This document shows positions 12,801 to 23,804 of a DNA stretch of 64,000 bases, piece after piece (position 1 is the stretch's first letter; every line of letters starts with the position of its first letter). The stretch lies in the NCBI RefSeq assembly GCF_932526225.1, contig NC_064038.1, positions 3,782,001 to 3,846,000 on the forward strand, in the 5' to 3' direction. The notes below the pieces were generated by a model. The model was not told the DNA's origin. It saw only the letters and a list, made by a program, of their open reading frames with translations, and did no database searches. Made by a program: the position numbers and the translations under genes. The stretch is from Nematostella vectensis (taxonomy: Eukaryota; Cnidaria; Anthozoa; Actiniaria; Edwardsiidae).

Positions 12801-15800
12801 AACCCTTTTTGAAAAAACTTTCTTGCTTCATTAGTAAGCGCTAAGTAAGTTGCTATCTGTTCTTGTTATTTTGCCGCTAACAGCCTGAGCGCGCGCTAGT
12901 TCGCCATCCAAAAATATATTGTAAATACAGTCAATTACAGCATACCTTACTGATCTATATATAACTTCTCCACACGGTATTTATGACAATCATATTACAT
13001 CATTAAGGAGAATTGAAAGGTGCGCATACCGGTTACTTTAAGCATTTCTACTGATCTATATATAAATTCTCCGCATGGTATCTATGACAATTATATTACA
13101 TCACTAAGGAGAACTGAGAGGTGCGCATACCGGTTACTTTAAGCATTTCTACTGATCTATATATAAATTCTCCGCATGGTATCTATGACAATTATATTAC
13201 ATCACTAAGGAGAACTGAGAGGTGCGCATACCGGTTACTTTAAGCATTTCTACTGATCTATATATAAATTCTCCGCATGGTATCTATGACAATTATATTA
13301 CATCACTAAGGAGAACTGAGAGGTGCGCATACCGGTTACTTTAAGCATTTCTACTGATCTATATATAAATTCTCCGCATGGTATCTATGACAATTATATT
13401 ACATCACTAAGGAGAACTGAGAGGTGCGCATACCGGTTACTTTAAGCATTTCTACTGATCTATATATAAATTCTCCGCATGGTATCTATGACAATTATAT
13501 TACATCACTAAGGAGAACTGAGAGGTGCGCATACCGGCACTTACAGCAGAGGAGTTGAGCCTCATCACTGCCGTCAGAGCAATCACTTTCACCATCACAA
13601 AGCCACGCCTTCGGGATACACTTGCTTGTGTCTTTACACAGGAAGTTACCAGTTGCGCACGACGTTAGCTGCCCTGTATACAGGTGTGACGGAAATATCG
13701 TCAATAAACTGATATTGAGGGGGGGGGGACTAGCTTGACGTCACAGCGTATCATGACTTTGCATCTATTATCTGGTTTCTTTACACAGGAAGTTACCAGT
13801 TGCGCACGACGTTAGCTCCCCTGTATACAGGTGTGACGGAAATATTGTCAATAAATTGATGTGGGGGGCTAACTTGACGTCACAGCGTGTCATAAACAAA
13901 AAATACGACACGAGTCGAGATACGTGACTGTTGTTCATGACACGCTTCTGTGCATTTATTATCTGGTGTCTTTTTACACAGGAAATTACCGTTTGCGGAC
14001 GACGTTAGCTCCTCTATATACAGGCGAGAAATGATGTCGAGAAGGGGGGGTAACTTAGTAGTGATGATCCAGATGGATGTTGGTGGTGATAATGATGGCG
14101 GAGATTGTGATTACGAAGATGATAATCACGATGACGATAAGGATGATGCTGATGGTGATAATGACGAATGATTTTAACCATAAAATTGACTGACGACTTC
14201 AATAGTTTGTTTCTCAAATGTTTGAATCAAATGGACATCCACAAATAAATAAAATCAACGAGGAAGCTATTCGCTCTCGTTATAGTTGGAATGTTGGATT
14301 ATGTTAGCGCAGGTTCAGACGCGTTCGAGTTGAAGTTTTAGGAAGGGACCTTAGGCAGCCGCCATACAGCTCATTTCTGACCACGGATCACAGCTTAAGT
14401 CGAAATGGTTGGTTTTTTGGTAAACCGGAGAACTCGGAAAAAAGGCGTGACCAGCTAACTCAGCTCACGTCAGCAAAACATCGAGCCCGTAACCTAGTGG
14501 TCATAGGCACAGACACTACAGAGCGACGGTCTGCCAACTGCGCCACCTGGGCCACCCCCAACGCGCGGTCGACATGTCGCCAGTGTCGGCTTAACTAGGA
14601 TACATTGCATTTACGCGTAGGGCAACAAAAATGCTTCTCTCCATTCAAAAAACATTTTCGTAACGCGTGCTAGGGTTGGCTAAACTTGGAGACATGCCAC
14701 GCGTGACATGCTCGACATTATCGTCAGGCCTTGAGTGCACAGTGTTCATATTTAGTGGTCGTTTCCCCTATAATATTGAAGCTAAAGACCCGCCTATCGA
14801 GAATGTTCCACGGGCACCTATAATGATGATGATGTTTGGAGAACTTACCGCAGTTGTCCTCATCGTCTTTTTGTTTACAGTCGGGAAACCCGTCACATAC
14901 GAGGTCCCGCGGGATGCACACTCCTCCCATGCACCTGAACTGACTCTCCTTGCATTTGGAGTTAGCTACAACACAGGCACATACGGGTCACGCAATCACG
15001 GGATGGGCGTTGTCACGAGATGCTTATGATGAATACGTGCATCGTCATGACGTTCGTTGTTATGTACTTGTCACATACGGGTCACGCAATCATGGGATGG
15101 GCGTTGTCACGGGATGCTTTGATGAATACGTGCATCGTCATGACGTTCGTTGTTATGTACTTGTCACATACGGGTCACGCAATCACGGGATGTGCGTCGT
15201 CATGGGATGCTTTGATGAATATTTGCATCGTCATTACGTGCGTTGTTATGTACTTGTAACATAAGGGTAACGGGATGAGCGTTGTCACGGGGTGTTTTAA
15301 TGAATATGTGCATCGTCATGACGTGCGTTGTTATGTATCCGTCACATAAGGGTCACGCCTTCCCTTGATGGGCGTTGTCACGGGATGCTTTGATGAATAT
15401 GTGCATCGTCATGACGTGCGTTGTTATATACTTGTCACATACGGGTCACGCTATCACGCGATGAGCGTTGTCACGGGGTGTTTTAATGAATATGTGCACC
15501 GTCATTACGTGCATTGTTATGTATTTGTCACATAAGGGTCACGCCTTCCCTAGATGGGCGTTGTCACGGGATGCTTTGATGAGTATGTGCATCGTCATGA
15601 CGTGCGTTGTTATGTATTTGTCACATAAAGGTCGTTCAAACATGTGATGTGGTTACTGTGTAGAATGCTCGACGTTTTGGGTATACGCACCACCCACCCT
15701 CCCTCTCCCCTTTGATCTCAATGCTTAGGAGTAGATCATAGTCCGCAATGACGAAAATTCCCCTTCAAGCTCACAAAAAGGTTGGTTCTTTAAATAATTA

Positions 15801-18800
15801 AAACACACAAGGCTCGCTCAAACATAAGCACATCTTAAACAATACAATAACAATAGTTTATTTAATCTTTCGCAGTCAGGGGCCGAATTACAGGAACATT
15901 GCGCATACATTGGACAAACACATTCACTAAGAATACGAACTACTGTGTTGTAACATGCCGAATCAGTCCATGCCCTCAAAAAGTGACTCATCCTTTCATG
16001 TGTCGAGATAGGCTCTCACGGTCACGGTGTCACGCAATACTCACCACAGTCCTTCTCGTCGGCTCCACCTTCGCAGTCCGGCTCACCGTCACATACCCAT
16101 CGCTTACGAATGCATTCACCGTTAGGGCACTGGTACTCGTCTGGTGAGCAACTCCGCTGACCTATAAATATACAAAATATAAAATAAATAACTTTCATTA
16201 AATCCAAGATGGCGGATCCAAGATGGCGAATGCTGATGTCACATAATTAGCTAGAATTCGCAGTTTTTTTAAACTAACATCTAAATTTGGCAAAATTCTT
16301 TTTATATTCCTCTATTTTAAATAAAAAGTAGTAAAAAAACATTTTTGGTAAAGATAATTAAATTATTACTTTAATTAAAAATCCAGTTGCAAACTTAGGC
16401 TATAATAAAGGTACCATGCCAATTAATGCCGTCACAGGTGTCATATATTGTTGTCATAGAAACAGTGTCACTAATAATATGTGTCTACTGCAAGATTATC
16501 GAAAAAAGACATACAGAAATACACATCTAAAAACAGAAATATTGCTCGTACTGCTCACTCAAGTGACGTCATCGTGACGTCACAAAGACATTTTTTTAAG
16601 AATATCGGTCGCTTTTTGAATACGAACTGATTATGATAACTTATTTGGATTTTGGATGTTCTATGCAAAGGTTTCGAAAGGTAGGCTATTTATAACCATG
16701 TCCTTAAATGACGTCATATTGTGTTGATATGGCAACACAATATATCATTTTGTTCCTCTTTGTCAATGTGGACTTTAAAAGCACACTAGCATACACACAT
16801 TGGCACCAGTCGGGCCAAGATGGGACGCTAGCACAGTCTATTACCCGTGCAGTTCGGCAACCATGGACAGCTGTTTCGTCCTTATTAGGACTCGTCAGCA
16901 TGGCATAGCCGGTTTGCCTCAGTTAAACTTCATCGGCAATAAAACTGCAGGGCGACTTCGACTCGAACGAAGTGCTTTAAACCACAGCTTAGATCCATGT
17001 GGGATCTAGAGCTGCGACCGGGCTAGCGTGATGCCAATTGTGCGGATCACGCATGCGACCTTTGCTAGTCTAAAACTCCGTCGGATAGCCAAACTATCCT
17101 TGCGAGTATGTATACATAAATGTGGCTTTAAAATTGCTTTTAAAGTCCTCTTTGTCAGATAATGATTCTTTGAAAATTTGGTCATAATAGCTCCAATGGT
17201 TCAAAAGTTACGGATGGGGGGGCCGGAAGAGCCCCCCCCCCTCCCCCGGTCAGCTTAATAAAGATATATCATCAGTAAATTTATGCGAGCGTAACGGCAG
17301 TCGTTTTCGTTGTCATACAGCGATCTTACGTACTGTGTATTGTTGTTGACTGCGGTTACTTTTGTCTCGTCGCCTCAAGTCGTTTTCCCACGTTAAGTAT
17401 GTTAACTGTTGTTTACTGCTGTTGCTTTCATCCCTAATATCGCAACAGTCGTTCTCACTTTATCGTAGCCATTTTACGTATAGTCATCCAGGTCTGCAAA
17501 CTGCAGTTTTATTCGTCGCAGTAATCGCAACAGTCGTTCCCACTTTATCATAGCCATGTTACGTATAGTCATCCAGGTCTGCAAACTGCAGTTTTATTCG
17601 TCGCAGTAATCGCAACAGTCGTTCCCACTTTATCATAGCCATGTTACGTATAGTCATCCAGGTCTGCAAACTGCAGTTTTATTCGTCGCACTCGTTCTCG
17701 TTATCGCATATTCATGTTTAATAACAATGGATATTAACGTACTTACTTCCTGCAGTTCATTTCGTCGCAGTAATCACCACAGTCGTTTCGCATAACCATG
17801 TGTTTCGTCGATGTTATCGTGGAATACCCATGTGTAATAATGGTTTTTATTATCGTACTTACTGCAGTTCTATTCGTCGCTGTTATCGCCGCAGTCGTTC
17901 TCACTTATCCATGTGTAATAATGGTTTTTATTATCGTACTTACTGCAGTTCATTTCGTCGCTGTTATCGCCGCAGTCGTTCTCGGTGTCGCATACCCACG
18001 TGGCAGAAATGCAACGCCCGTTATCGCACTTGAAGGACGTGTCGGGGTTACATCTGAAATTCTGGGCTGAGCCGGAAGTCACGACACAAAAATAACAATG
18101 AATATCTTTCAGGGCGGATGGAGTAGAGTTAGCCTCGTCCACTAGCTACCTTTGGTCGGCTCTACTTATTGAGACTCACAACAGATGACGCCCAAAGAGA
18201 TTATCCAAGGCTCTGAGGCGCTATATAATAAGGTAACTAGTACAAATCAAGACTACCCTGGGTACCAGAGCCTCGTCACGGCATTTTGGCTGAGCGTCAC
18301 TGGACGAGAGAAGTCTGGAGGCTCCAGGGTAAAATCAAGACGTGGACGTCTTGATTTGGCACGAGGCTAGGGTTAATTAAGGTGAGATGTTTACACATAT
18401 AATTTGGATCCTGCAGGCAATATGTGTTCAGCATTTCATGAATCTATTCCCAGAGAGATCTTGTAGTAAAGTAAATTCAGAATACCTCCAATCACTAAAA
18501 TAGAGTAGATAAGAATTTGCGAGTGCGTCCGTCACACATTAAATCATTCTCTCTCAAACGTTTGTTTTAAATTGTTTTACATTTTTTCCTTAGCCCTCTA
18601 TCCATTGGAGGCCTGTGTAACAACCGAAACAATGTTCTTCGCTGTATGATTATTTCGACCAAAGTGTTTGTAGTGGCTTATCACGCAAGCAGTCAGAATT
18701 TGCGTCAATGTGACATTGCGGAGCAGTAGTCTGATAAAAGTACACCGTATTCAGGAAAAGTTCTTCCCTTCTCATCACCATTCTTCTGTCAGTTTTATAT

Positions 18801-18946
18801 AACGCAGCTCGATTCCGAAATGAGGGCACGTTAGGGGAAAATGGATATGAAAAATGTAGATATGACTCACCAGTAAGGGCTGACGCTAGGAGGATACCAA
18901 CGAACGCAGTCAAACATACTCTTCGCAACATGGAGGTAAGTTCCAT
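9828..18946 (-). CDS. Secreted multidomain protein: signal peptide, 5 LDLR-A, mucin-like region, CUB
   Basis: Nine exons on minus, all phases compatible: 18871-18946, 17944-18066, 16045-16161, 14849-14965, 13545-13673, 12431-12547, 11102-11851, 10311-10488 and 9843-10014, about 590 residues. Exon 1 is a signal peptide ([20 protein letters not shown]; two possible ATGs, 18946 and 18931). Exons 2-6 are each one complete LDLR class A module of 117-129 bases, phase 1 at both ends, each with six cysteines. Modules 1, 4 and 5 keep the SDE calcium motif; modules 2 (GGADE) and 3 (KDDED) vary it. Exon 7 is 750 bases and codes for about 250 residues very rich in Thr and Ser, a likely O-glycosylated stalk. 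Exons 8 and 9 form one CUB domain (RRCGG, HCKW, then [10 protein letters not shown] and GFKLRY). After the last codon of exon 9 the frame reaches TAG at 9828; a GTGAGT at the same place could instead be a donor to a further short exon. LDLR-A and CUB point to extracellular ligand binding; the ligand is unknown. Confidence 0.9.
12110..12405. repeat. GAT/TGA trinucleotide-rich tracts in LDLR-A/CUB intron 6
   Basis: Imperfect GATAAT and TGATGA runs at about 12110-12182 and a cleaner (GAT)n run at about 12354-12405, ending just before the donor of the fifth LDLR-A exon (12431). Confidence 0.8.
12952..13540. repeat. 101-bp tandem repeat abutting the donor of LDLR-A exon 5
   Basis: The word gatctatata recurs at 12952, 13053, 13154, 13255, 13356 and 13457, an exact 101-base period over about six copies. 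The last copy ends within about ten bases of the donor of the exon at 13545, and the sequence just past that donor (GCCGGTATGCG on minus) matches the unit (ACCGGTATGCG). Later copies are nearly identical; the first is diverged, so the array has been homogenised recently. Confidence 0.95.
13631..14035. repeat. Triplication of the 5' part of LDLR-A exon 5 and its acceptor
   Basis: The exon start and acceptor at about 13631-13700 (acacaggaagttaccagttg, then gacgttagct and gtatacagg) recur at about 13772-13850 and about 13968-14030 in the upstream intron. The first two copies are separated by about 142 bases and share their downstream flank; the third is more diverged. Confidence 0.85.
14476..14557 (-). 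repeat. tRNA-derived SINE or tRNA pseudogene
   Basis: On the minus strand, starting near 14557, the sequence contains TGGCGCAGTTGG (14534-14545), an excellent RNA polymerase III A box. About 45 bases further on is GGGCTCGATG, a weak B box. The anticodon arm does not fold into a convincing tRNA, so this is more likely a SINE head or relic. Confidence 0.45.
14981..15640. repeat. ~94-bp tandem repeat abutting the acceptor of LDLR-A exon 4
   Basis: The phrase atacgggtcacgc recurs about every 93-94 bases from 14981, with gatgctttgatgaata and cgtcatgacgt in each unit. The array starts about fifteen bases upstream of the acceptor at 14966 and fades by about 15640. It is intronic only; no exon bases are in the unit. 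Several short plus-strand open frames here are products of the repeat. Confidence 0.9.
17300..17943 (-). repeat. Tandem copies of the end of LDLR-A exon 2 and its donor
   Basis: On minus, the exon end GACTGCGGCGATAACAGCGA...AACTGCA|GTAAGTACG is copied directly downstream at 17868-17900 with an in-frame stop (ATG changed to TAG), again in altered form near 17755-17790, and then three or more times with an exact 85-base period (17491, 17576, 17661) in degenerate form. A weaker set continues to about 17300. These are not extra LDLR-A modules: they hold only the last third of the module. Confidence 0.88.
18253..18374. mobile_element. Small foldback (MITE-like) element
   Basis: The left end ccctgggtaccagagcctcg is mirrored at the right by cgaggctaggg. 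Inside is a 12-base-arm hairpin, aaatcaagacgt and acgtcttgattt around two bases (about 18332-18357). It lies just upstream of LDLR-A exon 2 in intron 1 and has no coding capacity. Confidence 0.5.
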
Positions 18947-21900
18947 CTTTTACGCTGAGAAGGATCAAGAACGACTTTAGAAAATGTCGAGCTCAAAGAT
19001 GCATTCTTTTCACCTTAAAATGTTGAGAATACTGAGCATAAAGGAATTCGTGTGGGATTAGTGATAAAATTCCAGCGTAAAAAGATAAACAGTTGGCAAA
19101 ACTGTAAACGATACTTCCGGAGACCAAATCGAACTATCCTAAACCTATATTATTGCTTTATCAGATGCGATTAAATTCAGATGATGGAGGATACAAAACC
19201 AGGCCAAATCTGCCTCCACATCAAGAAAGCAATGCCGTCTCGTGGTATGGCAGATTCTTGTGTTCGTGTATGGGTGATGGGCGGCAAAGACACAAGAGTA
19301 GACTGTCTGGTGCTTTCTTGACAGAGAAGGCAGTAATGTGCAGTGGCGCCGTCATTAAAGACGACCTAAGAAAACGGCAACATTCTATCTCTTTTTAGGA
19401 AAGCACGCTTTAGTGAATTTGCGAGAGATGTAATATTTGCAGCACAATCTAAAGTACAAGACATCGACTTAAACGTAGTGACATATTTTCCAAGAAAACG
19501 AGAGGCAGAGGCGGTGGTAATACACGATGCCAGTTGCCCCTCACTCATCAAGATGAGTCGAGCGTGGCTTGTATCGTCTAGGCGGCTCGTCAACAATCAT
19601 CGTCATCGAGGCGTGTTCACGGAGAAGAGCGACGAGAAAGTCGTGCTTAATTCGCATGGTGTTACTCGCGCCTTGACTCGATAATCAGCCGTTTGCATAT
19701 CCATGAGGGCGCTCGGTATGATTGGATATTTTCTTTTCAATGCTAGGCTATTTTAAAATTGACGAAGTTCTCTGGGCATGTTATTTTCTCACAGATCAAA
19801 TGTTGGCACAGTTGTTAAGGGTAATTCCCACCGCATCTCTCTGGAACGTCCGTGACGAGCCGTTTGAGCCCATGATATCAAAGTAATGGATTAAACTGTT
19901 GAACTTGTGTATAGTCGTTCCCTAAACGATGACCTTATTATAAAATGAAGCGGTCCAGCTCAAATTATCGCGCATTACTCTAATAAAACGTATTTTGCTG
20001 CTATCTAAGCCTCTGTATATTTTAAGAATTTGTGAAATCTCAAGCTGAATGTTATTATAAAGAAGTTCTTATAAAAATAAAGATTGTAATTCTCTTTTGC
20101 AGCTGGAATGTTAAATTGGGTTAATTACCAAGGATGCTGGTCTATGATCCATGGATGGTTTATGATCCATTAAATTACTAGATACAATGCCGTCGAGTCA
20201 AAGGCATAAAAAGGCGCCTCCGATCGCCGCCGTCACACGGCTCAAGTCCGACCGCGAAAAACAGATCGAATTTGTTGGCTTCTGTGGAGGGATTCAAATC
20301 GGAGAAGACGGAAAAGAAACGTAGCAAAAGCAATAACTAACTCAACTCGCGTCGGAATCGGGGTATAGATAAATAGATAGAATCCTTTATTTATTATTAC
20401 TTAGGGTTATCCAATCAGAAGCTAAAACTAACCCCTGCTATCAACCGGAGCACTGAGTTACTACAAATATGCTAAAATAGATAATCATTAAACACTATGA
20501 TCTATTAAGGATTAAGAATTATTTTAATAATTAAAAAAAAAACATAGCAACCGTGATAGTAAAAAGATCGCTTCGTTATTTCAGTCCTTACTGCAGGCAA
20601 ATAAAGCCAGAAAACCAGAAAACCAAGAAAACAGTTGTGAGAGGACCAGGCAATGCACTATCCGGGCTCTCGTTGTCCTTGGTAGCCGCGTAAAACCTGC
20701 AATACCATACTACCCACTCTTCCGTATTTCTCTTGTTTTAACCGACATCGCAAATCTTTGGACGTCCGGTCATGTCAGAGGGTGCATAACGCATGGCAAT
20801 AATCTGTTCTGTTTACAGCCATCATCTGACAACATTACAGGGGTCAATTGCTCATCCAAAAAGATAACATTGGAACAAATCATTTTCTACACACTTGGGA
20901 AAAGGTCTGAAAGGTCTCTCTCGTGCGTTTGCCTTCAGTCGTTTGTATACAGTTAAATCAGTGCTTAAAAAATGTAAGCTGATTTAAGTATTACAGATAT
21001 AACTGTCTTAAAGTAAAGCAGGCTAAATCAATCTTAGAATTAGAATAGCTCTCACATAACGCACAGACAATGACTATTTGTGCCATTCTCCCCAGACAAG
21101 TCTATCTGATCCGCCTATAATTAGGAATACATGGCCTTCACTAAGTATGTTTCGTCTGTATTTGCTATTGACCTTTGCTCTATGATCATGAAACCTCGGA
21201 ATTAACTTGAGTTAATACCACTCGTACAACGTGTATCCTGCATTGACAATCAACACATCTCGCTAGCCATTCGCGCAATTCAGAGACGCGGCGAGACGAG
21301 AACTCTCCTGCCGGGCTACGAATAAAACGCCTGTCTCAGAACAATCGATCCACTCACGAATTCCAGCGACTATAACCGTATAACTTTATTCACGGCACGA
21401 GTCCCCTCTCCAGTTTCTTTAGCATCATCCAATTTATGTTACAATTGGTTATGTTTTGAGTACCATGAAAAATGTAAACGTAAGTTTCCTTATTTTCAAC
21501 AATCCATCGACCCAGTTTGAGTGCAATTCTCACTTACCCTGATAACGTTGCAAAATGCTCTCTCTTCTTTCTTTACTTAGCAGGTCGACGGTAGCTATCT
21601 AAAGAAGTCAAAGAAATGACAATTAAATCTATCAAACCTGGCTATAGTTAAATATCCACACCGAGACCTATAGTCCACGCTGGAGGTTTCCGCAGAATGC
21701 TTTATTGATACATTCACTCGGGCAGGATCAAAGGGTCATGTCTGACGGGCGGTCCCGACAGACCACCGGAGTGAGTTAGTCAAGCCGATATAAGTCGAAA
21801 TTCCCTCGGGATTAGGGTGGGGGAGGGACGATGGATGGGCAAGTAGAAAAAAAGCATTCCCAGAAATAAGGGACATTAGCCAGCGGTTTCTCTGGGCTCA

Positions 21901-22660
21901 CATTTTGCTAGGCCCGCGAGGAATAACAGCGGTATAACAAATAAAAACGAGATTCCGGCCAGCACAGGGGCTTCCCTTTTGTTGTTACACTAGAAGTTTT
22001 TAATCAGGTTGACTAAAATTCCAAATAAAAGTAGTATTAGCGGTGTTTAAACGTGCAAGGGGCATCTCTGATTTGATACGTCTAATGATAATGGAAGTGC
22101 GGCAGTATTGCTGAGGTTGGAAAACATTATATGCGCAAATTTTTAAAAAAATGTATTTTAGAAAGGCTTTATGGTTCACCTGTGTCTATCCCAGAAAGCC
22201 GTGGGGCCGTTTAAAAACAAAATGGAGAATGGACGGAGAGAAATTGTTCTTGCGGAGCGCACCGTTTTCCTTGCTTCAGTCTGCACCTTAAAGACAACAA
22301 TAATGGTTCCTGAACTAGGCATAACTACATCAAATGTCATTTCTTCGGGAACAAGATTGGAAGGCGCTACTGCCTATTTTATTGGCCAATTTGATGGAAG
22401 GATAGTCGATTTAACAATTTCGAGTCCTGCACCTGTGATGCGGCGAACAGTTCTACCTTTTAAACGACTACTTTTATGCCCGATTTCAATGAAATTACAG
22501 AGAATGTATGGAGGATTGTATGCTCTCAAGCGAACAAAAGTGCAATGTCCAAAGAACAATTATAGGGCTTTCTCTGACATCGTTTGAACGGAAAGTGTAT
22601 CACTCGAATGGCAAGGTTTTTTTTTTCTGAAACGAGAAAATTTGATAAATTGTGACGTCT
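18947..22660. other. Gene-poor stretch with no recognised coding exon
   Basis: Contains several short open frames (for example 19153-19398 and 19366-19684) without recognisable motifs or consistent splice partners. Opposed frames of 138 and 61 residues overlap at 22171-22587; the minus one (IGHKSSRLKGRTVRR) looks slightly protein-like, but I cannot name it. The first few hundred bases are likely promoter and 5' region of the LDLR-A/CUB gene. Confidence 0.4.
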
Positions 22661-22713
22661 CCCCACATTTCCTTATAATAAATGGCAGCCATTTTGACAT
22701 TGTATGTGCACTA

Positions 22714-22923
22714 TTACGCATGCGTGGCGGCCATGTTGTCTCTTATTTCTGGGAATGGGATGGGGGAGGTCGGGTTGTTCCTAGGCTGGTCTCTGCTGGT
22801 TCCTGGATCTTGGCTTATATATGTTTCTTCAAGGGCAGAAGCAACATAACCTGTTAGGCTAAATACTGATAATAATAAAACAAAAATTCCCTTGGCTGAA
22901 ATTTTCCTTGTTTTGCAATGCAC
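22714..22923 (-). CDS. Candidate small secreted peptide or first exon (uncertain)
   Basis: A 69-codon frame begins MHCKTRKISAKG, followed by a hydrophobic run GIFVLLLSVFSLTGYVASAL that would make a good signal peptide. The rest is polar (Pro, Asp, Arg and Asn) with no cysteine pairs, and ends TAA. The length and single feature could be chance. No family is recognised and no splice partner was found. Confidence 0.22.
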   Translation of the reverse strand: MHCKTRKISAKGIFVLLLSVFSLTGYVASALEETYISQDPGTSRDQPRNNPTSPIPFPEIRDNMAATHA

Positions 22924-22937
22924 TCACCTATGTTCAG

Positions 22938-23113
22938 GGACCCAGGGCGCCGAGAAAAGCGTAATGAGGCGACAGAGGGGGGAGGGGGCGGGAGAGATGA
23001 GGAAGGAGGGAGAAGACATCTCGCTTATTTTTCGCTTTCATTAACCCCTCCCCCTCTGCCGGCCCAGTCCCGCCTCGTTCTTATGCTTCGTTATGCTGAT
23101 CTCGGCGCCTGCA
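22938..23113. mobile_element. Foldback element with ~45-base inverted ends
   Basis: The left arm gggcgccgagaaaagcgtaa plus tgaggcg (from about 22946) is matched in reverse complement by cgcctcgttctta and ttatgctgatctcggcgcc near 23067-23108, with some mismatches. The centre is purine-rich (GGGGGAGGG runs) on one side and CCCCTCCCC on the other, so the whole element can fold. No coding capacity. Confidence 0.5.
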
Positions 23114-23804
23114 AACTGCAACACATCTCGAAACTAGTTTGCACATGGCATTTAGGTATCAATTTCCACTCATCCACTCACCGAATTCGTAGATTTCACT
23201 CGATTGAGCCAGGGGCTGAAGGGTAGTTGTTATGACGAAAGCATCCCCTACTTTTACAATCCTAAAGCCCGTGAATGGGTCCAACTTGGGCCAGGACCAT
23301 GTGAAATTCAAGTTCAAAAAATCCTTTTTTTTACTTTTTCCGTTATAACTCGTACTGAATTACATTGTCTCTGCACCAGAATTACCTTTTTCCGTGTATT
23401 TATCTTTATTATAACACAAATCTTCAAATAGCAGAATAGGTTTCATTGTCAGGCACATACTCGGGGTGGGGGGGAGGGGTAGGATTCGCACGTACCCCCC
23501 CTTGGCCGCTGGTCATTTCTTATTGAAGGACCGCCAGAAATATTCCTTTTTCTGTATGATACCTATGACGCGTCTCCCCTCCCCCCCCCCCCCCCCCACC
23601 ACCAAAAGCAATTTATGGGTACATGCCTAAACGTTCTCCAGATCTGGTGGCTTGCCTATACAGTATTTACAACATCCTTTTTTTTTACTAAAATATTTTA
23701 AATTAAACTACAGAATTGGATATTAACTTAAACCATCCACTATTTTTGGTCTCAGTTTAAATATTTTCTTACGTATGTGATTGGACAGATCTGTGATGTT
23801 TAAT

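Noticed and set aside
13950-14217. Asp-rich or His-rich frames
   Set aside because: Translation of GAT/ATC low-complexity DNA in both directions.
14950-15264. Plus-strand frames of 79 to 104 codons
   Set aside because: Produced by the 93-94-bp repeat; the same peptide repeats and no domain is seen.
16719-16743. Hairpin attgtgttg-caacacaat
   Set aside because: Nine-base arms in A/T-rich intron sequence; expected by chance at this scale.
17870-17943. Sixth LDLR-A module
   Set aside because: Only the last third of a module is present, with an in-frame stop in place of the Met codon; it is part of the tandem repeat.
22171-22587. 138-codon plus-strand frame as a gene
   Set aside because: No recognisable motif, no splice partners, and a competing open frame on minus; left as unassigned.
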